From assembly GCA_964036045.1 (NCBI GenBank), contig OZ038381.1:148933596-148997595 (forward strand): a stretch of 64,000 nucleotides of DNA, written 5' to 3'. A program made the translations under genes and the position numbers. The DNA is from Eutreptiella sp. 'Long Island Sound 2002'. Taxonomy: Eukaryota > Euglenozoa > Euglenophyceae > Eutreptiales > Eutreptiaceae. A model generated the notes under the pieces. The model did no database searches, had not been told where the DNA came from, and saw only the letters and a list, made by a program, of their open reading frames with translations. Of the stretch, positions 61,342 to 64,000 are shown piece after piece. The first letter of the stretch is position 1. Every line of letters begins with the position of its first letter.

Positions 61342-62300
61342 GTTCCTTGGTCCATGATGCCGCCCACACACACGGGCCTACTGAATGTGAACACCAGGCG
61401 GCGCTCCGACAACGATTACAAACCACCCAGGATAACACCCGTGCAATGCTTTACCAATTTAAGAATCCGGTTATTGTGCCGGATGATGGTGGCGATTGTC
61501 TGGTGTCATAAATGCCCGTAATTGCTTTCTCCACACGTTCCCTATGCCTACACGCTTTGCAACCCAGCCCGAACGGATTTCGTTCGAGACACAACTCAAG
61601 GAGTCCCAACATATGCTGAATGCTTTTTCTTTGTGGTGTGTGAAACACAATCGCCGGAAATGGCATGACCTGGACCTAGTGTACAAAAACCTTTTTCTTA
61701 CGCAATGGCGTGGCCTTTGACACGTCCGGGAGAGATCCGCCAGCCCGCCACGGGGGTTGGCAATCACGTGCGGCACCAGTTTTTGGCTCCCGGACCCCTA
61801 TTTTTCTCATCCGCTACTTACACCCTTCTACTCATACAGGGTGTGGAATAAGTCGATCTCGTGTTTGGGTTCTATGGGCAAGACCCACCGAAGGTTGCAA
61901 GGAGGCATCATGTGGTGTGACCCCAACCTCTCCTACCACGACACGTGGACACAAATGACCGGTCTCTTCGAAAGGTTACAACACAAAAGGGCCTTCTGCT
62001 GGGTTTTGCTCATTCCTGCCTCGGCTCCATATGCCATGTCAATCATGGAGGCATGGAGTGATAGCATGCCCTCGACACTAACTTTGCTGTGTACAGTTCC
62101 CGCACTCCACCACCCGTGCTGTGTGGGAACCTCAGTTTACCTGTCTGAACCTACCGATGTCCACATACACCTAGTACACAATGCCCTTGCCGAAATGCAA
62201 CATCCTGGGTATACACACACCATTGTCTCAACTCTTGGGGAAAAAATCAAACGCATATCTGGTGCTTTTTTCGAACAGAATTTTTTTGCGCTCCTTTTCT
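61191..62300 (+). pseudogene. Second element ORF, copy 2 (broken)
   Basis: Starts in the -1 frame over the end of the gag-like gene (61,191-61,511: LSSLVHDAAHTHGPTECEHQ, then helical). It continues in another frame from 61,496 (RISFETQLKESQHMLNAFSL) through TGA 61,718, then TSFWLPDPYFSHPLL, GIMWCDPNLSYHDTWTQM, a hydrophobic FCWVLLIPASAPYAMSIMEA strand-helix and a VHIHLVHNALAEMQH block shared with copy 1. CDPNLSY followed by a strand about 25 residues later recalls the catalytic D/N-P-P-Y/W/F motif of amino-methyltransferase-like domains in some retroelements, but the second Pro is missing, so this is only a suggestion. It leads into the GIY-YIG frame at a T7 run near 62,282. Confidence 0.45.
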
Positions 62301-62810
62301 CCTACGAGTGGCTACCGAATCCGGGACGTGTGGTGGCACACCTCGTTTGGGGAGTCTGAGATACGCCAGAAAATACTCAACCACAAACCAATAAAGTGGG
62401 ATGCCATCGGAGACTCCCGGGACCGCGTTAGCGCGGTCATATCCATGTGCCCTCTACCGTGGGTACACCATTTCTTGTCCCAACGGAACGATAGAGAATC
62501 CACACCCCCCTTCTCCGTGAAACTCCCTTTTATTGGAGTATACCTGCTGTGGAGTGTTGAGTGCCGTGACATCTACGTTGGCATTGTTGGCCAATCATTT
62601 CTCCGTGTGCAACGCCTAGGCTGGAAACACCGCAAGCGCCTGAGGGCTTTCTTGGAGCTGCCTAACGTTGGGCGCCCACCCCTGAAACGTGGTGCGGAAC
62701 ATATCCAAAGGATGTTCCGCACAACGAAGTTGTCTGGGAAACGGGGTTCTGCGGATGCGATGTTTCATGGCGAATGTTGGCGCACAACAATGGTGTCAGA
62801 CCCCCATTGA
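62283..62810 (+). pseudogene. GIY-YIG endonuclease-like domain
   Basis: After the T7 run at about 62,281-62,287 the coherent frame changes. It reads YRIRDVWWHTSFGESEIRQK, then at 62,535 the motif pair GVYLLWSVECRDIYVGIVGQ followed by RVQRLGWKHRKRLRAF. GVY and YVG, 11 residues apart, with Arg and His just downstream, match the core of GIY-YIG nucleases. A Glu in KRGAEHIQRMF could be the metal-binding Glu, though spacing cannot be verified. The frame ends at TGA 62,808-62,810, and sequence resumes in another frame. In the Penelope-like retroelements of the literature this nuclease makes the nick for target-primed reverse transcription. It is absent from the truncated copy at 57.6-58.6 kb. Confidence 0.55.
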
Positions 62811-63369
62811 ACCATGCTGGCTGTCCAGACTGTTCCAAACCGAACAGTTTTGGATTCGCCACGTACACCGCCCCCTAAATAACAAGTTGCCACAGCGTGG
62901 TACCTCTAGGTGGAGAGCACTGGGCCGCTTCCGACTATACCCAACAACTGACTTTGCGGGTGACCTCAGGTCCGCTGTTACACGCGAGATTCCGTCCCTG
63001 CGCTCTCCCCTGTCAATCTTTCACCAGATCTAGCTCCTCCACAGCTCCGAGGACCGGGTGGAAGGAACCCTGTAGAACAAGTTATTCACTAAAGTGTCTG
63101 CTAGGCTGAAAAGGGAAACGAACATACGCCTGAAGAAGTCCCTGACAGTCCGAGTGCCGAACCACTCACCCTGCTTCCGCCTGAATGCGGCACGATACGT
63201 GTCCAGTGTGTGCTCCATTGGCAAAGGACTCCAGATGGCACGACAGTACTACAGCTGTCAAATTCAGGTTGTACCGACCCGTAGCCCCACTGTGGGTCAG
63301 CTACTGACCGACGATTCCGTCGAGTACACCAGCACCTCCCTCCGAAAATTATTTTGTGATAGGATATAG
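62760..63369 (+). pseudogene. Element region between GIY-YIG and the putative reverse transcriptase
   Basis: One frame continues protein-like sequence (PCWLSRLFQTEQFWIRHVHR, LNNKLPQRGTSRWRALGRF) to TAG at 63,031, then LLHSSEDRVEGTL, a second TAG at 63,073, and a basic helical stretch (NKLFTKVSARLKRETNIRLK) ending at TAG 63,367-63,369. Both internal TAGs sit where Gln would fit. Function not recognised. Confidence 0.4.
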
Positions 63370-64000
63370 CTGCTCCACCTGCGACCTATGTTGCCCCCAT
63401 CCATTACACCATGTCCTTATGAAGCCACAGAACCCCCTCGCCCCACGCCTTGTACCGGAGGACCTACTACCGGTGTGGCGCCAGTGCATGCTCAACGCGA
63501 CCCTCCCCTCCGCTGAATTGTGCTATAAATCGGTGGCGTGTTCCGTCACCACAGCCCTGAAGTCCATTCCCGGTGAAGACCAGGTCTCCATCGTAATCCA
63601 TGCTACACACCTTGCGTCGCTGGCATGGGACGACGCAGAGGTAAGGATGAAATTCGGAAAGCCACGCTGTATGCCCAATCACATGAAGATGCTAAAATGA
63701 CTCCACCCCAACATGCGATACGTAAAAATTGACAGAAAACAGCGGCATGTGCTGGCTTGTTTGTGAAGTGCTGTGGGCACAACTTTTCCTTGAGCAGTTC
63801 CTGATGTCATCACAAAACGACATAGTGCGCCAGTGTGACACGGTTGACCAGCCTAAATCAGAACTGATGGACCTCATTACAGAGGCACGCACTGAGCTCG
63901 GCTTACCAGCCAACTGGGCTACGCACACAAAACACCTCCCTTGGTTCGCATCCATACATCCGACGGGTACGATGCTCCTCAAAGAGAAAAGTAAAGAGGG
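63354..64000 (+). pseudogene. Possible start of a reverse transcriptase, cut by the window end
   Basis: The frame shifts again at about 63,354 (SCSTCDLCCPHPLHHVLMKP, then LLPVWRQCMLNATLPSAELC) to TGA 63,698, continues as LHPNMRYVKIDRKQRHVLAC, and shifts once more near 63,755. The final frame (LWAQLFLEQFLMSSQNDIVR, then HLPWFASIHPTGTMLLKEKS) is open to the last base. The helical block followed by a basic LLKEK-type strand is how the fingers region of many retroelement reverse transcriptases begins. No catalytic Asp motif is inside the window, so the identity is inference. Confidence 0.3.

Overview
The window looks like a low-gene-density nuclear contig from a eukaryote, most likely a protist or alga. 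The support is spliceosomal GT-AG introns in three predicted genes, very large satellite arrays, microsatellites, and decayed retroelement-like genes with CCHC zinc knuckles. I see no bacterial operons, ribosome binding sites, rRNA or tRNA genes, or CRISPR arrays. I cannot name the organism from the sequence.

Region 1 (1 to about 36,580) is one giant tandem array. Its basic unit is about 92 bp and carries two palindromic cores: an inverted TTGGGG/CCCCAA block and the perfect palindrome GCCCACATGTGGGC. A 112-bp variant (92 bp plus an internal 20-bp duplication) is common in the first 15 kb. The array shows repeated segmental duplication (386, 498, 643, 1,588, about 2,820, about 3,010 and 3,505 bp offsets), two inverted blocks (about 27.56-27.91 and 28.16-29.15 kb), and two copies of a 515-bp non-satellite insert with a 17-19 base G run and five 83-bp repeats. 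The many long reading frames here are by-products of the repeat.

Region 2 (36.6-48.5 kb) starts with an ACAGT/ACAGC pentamer microsatellite. A clean three-exon orphan gene follows (37,914-39,904, 468 codons). After it come degenerate repeats, including a short-unit relative of the 92-bp satellite, a GC-rich island with a frameshifted gene remnant, a 53-bp repeat and two roughly 200-bp repeat families.

Region 3 (49-54.3 kb) holds two minus-strand multi-exon genes. One has a ParB-like domain and a charged, Lys/Pro-rich tail; the other is unrecognised. A 16-bp palindrome, GCGCGAGGCCTCGCGC, recurs here in introns and intergenic gaps, and again near 59-60 kb.

Region 4 (56.2-64 kb) carries two related plus-strand element copies. 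Each has a gag-like CCHC protein overlapping, in the -1 frame, a second ORF. The downstream copy continues into a GIY-YIG endonuclease-like domain and what may be the start of a reverse transcriptase, cut by the window end.

The genes of regions 3 and 4 are interrupted by in-frame stop codons, nearly all explicable as C-to-T changes of CAG, CAA or CGA (TAG/TAA/TGA), while the reading frames around them stay coherent. This implies either transition-driven decay of mobile-element genes or stop-codon reassignment. The orphan gene at 38 kb has no internal stop and ends at TGA, which favours decay.
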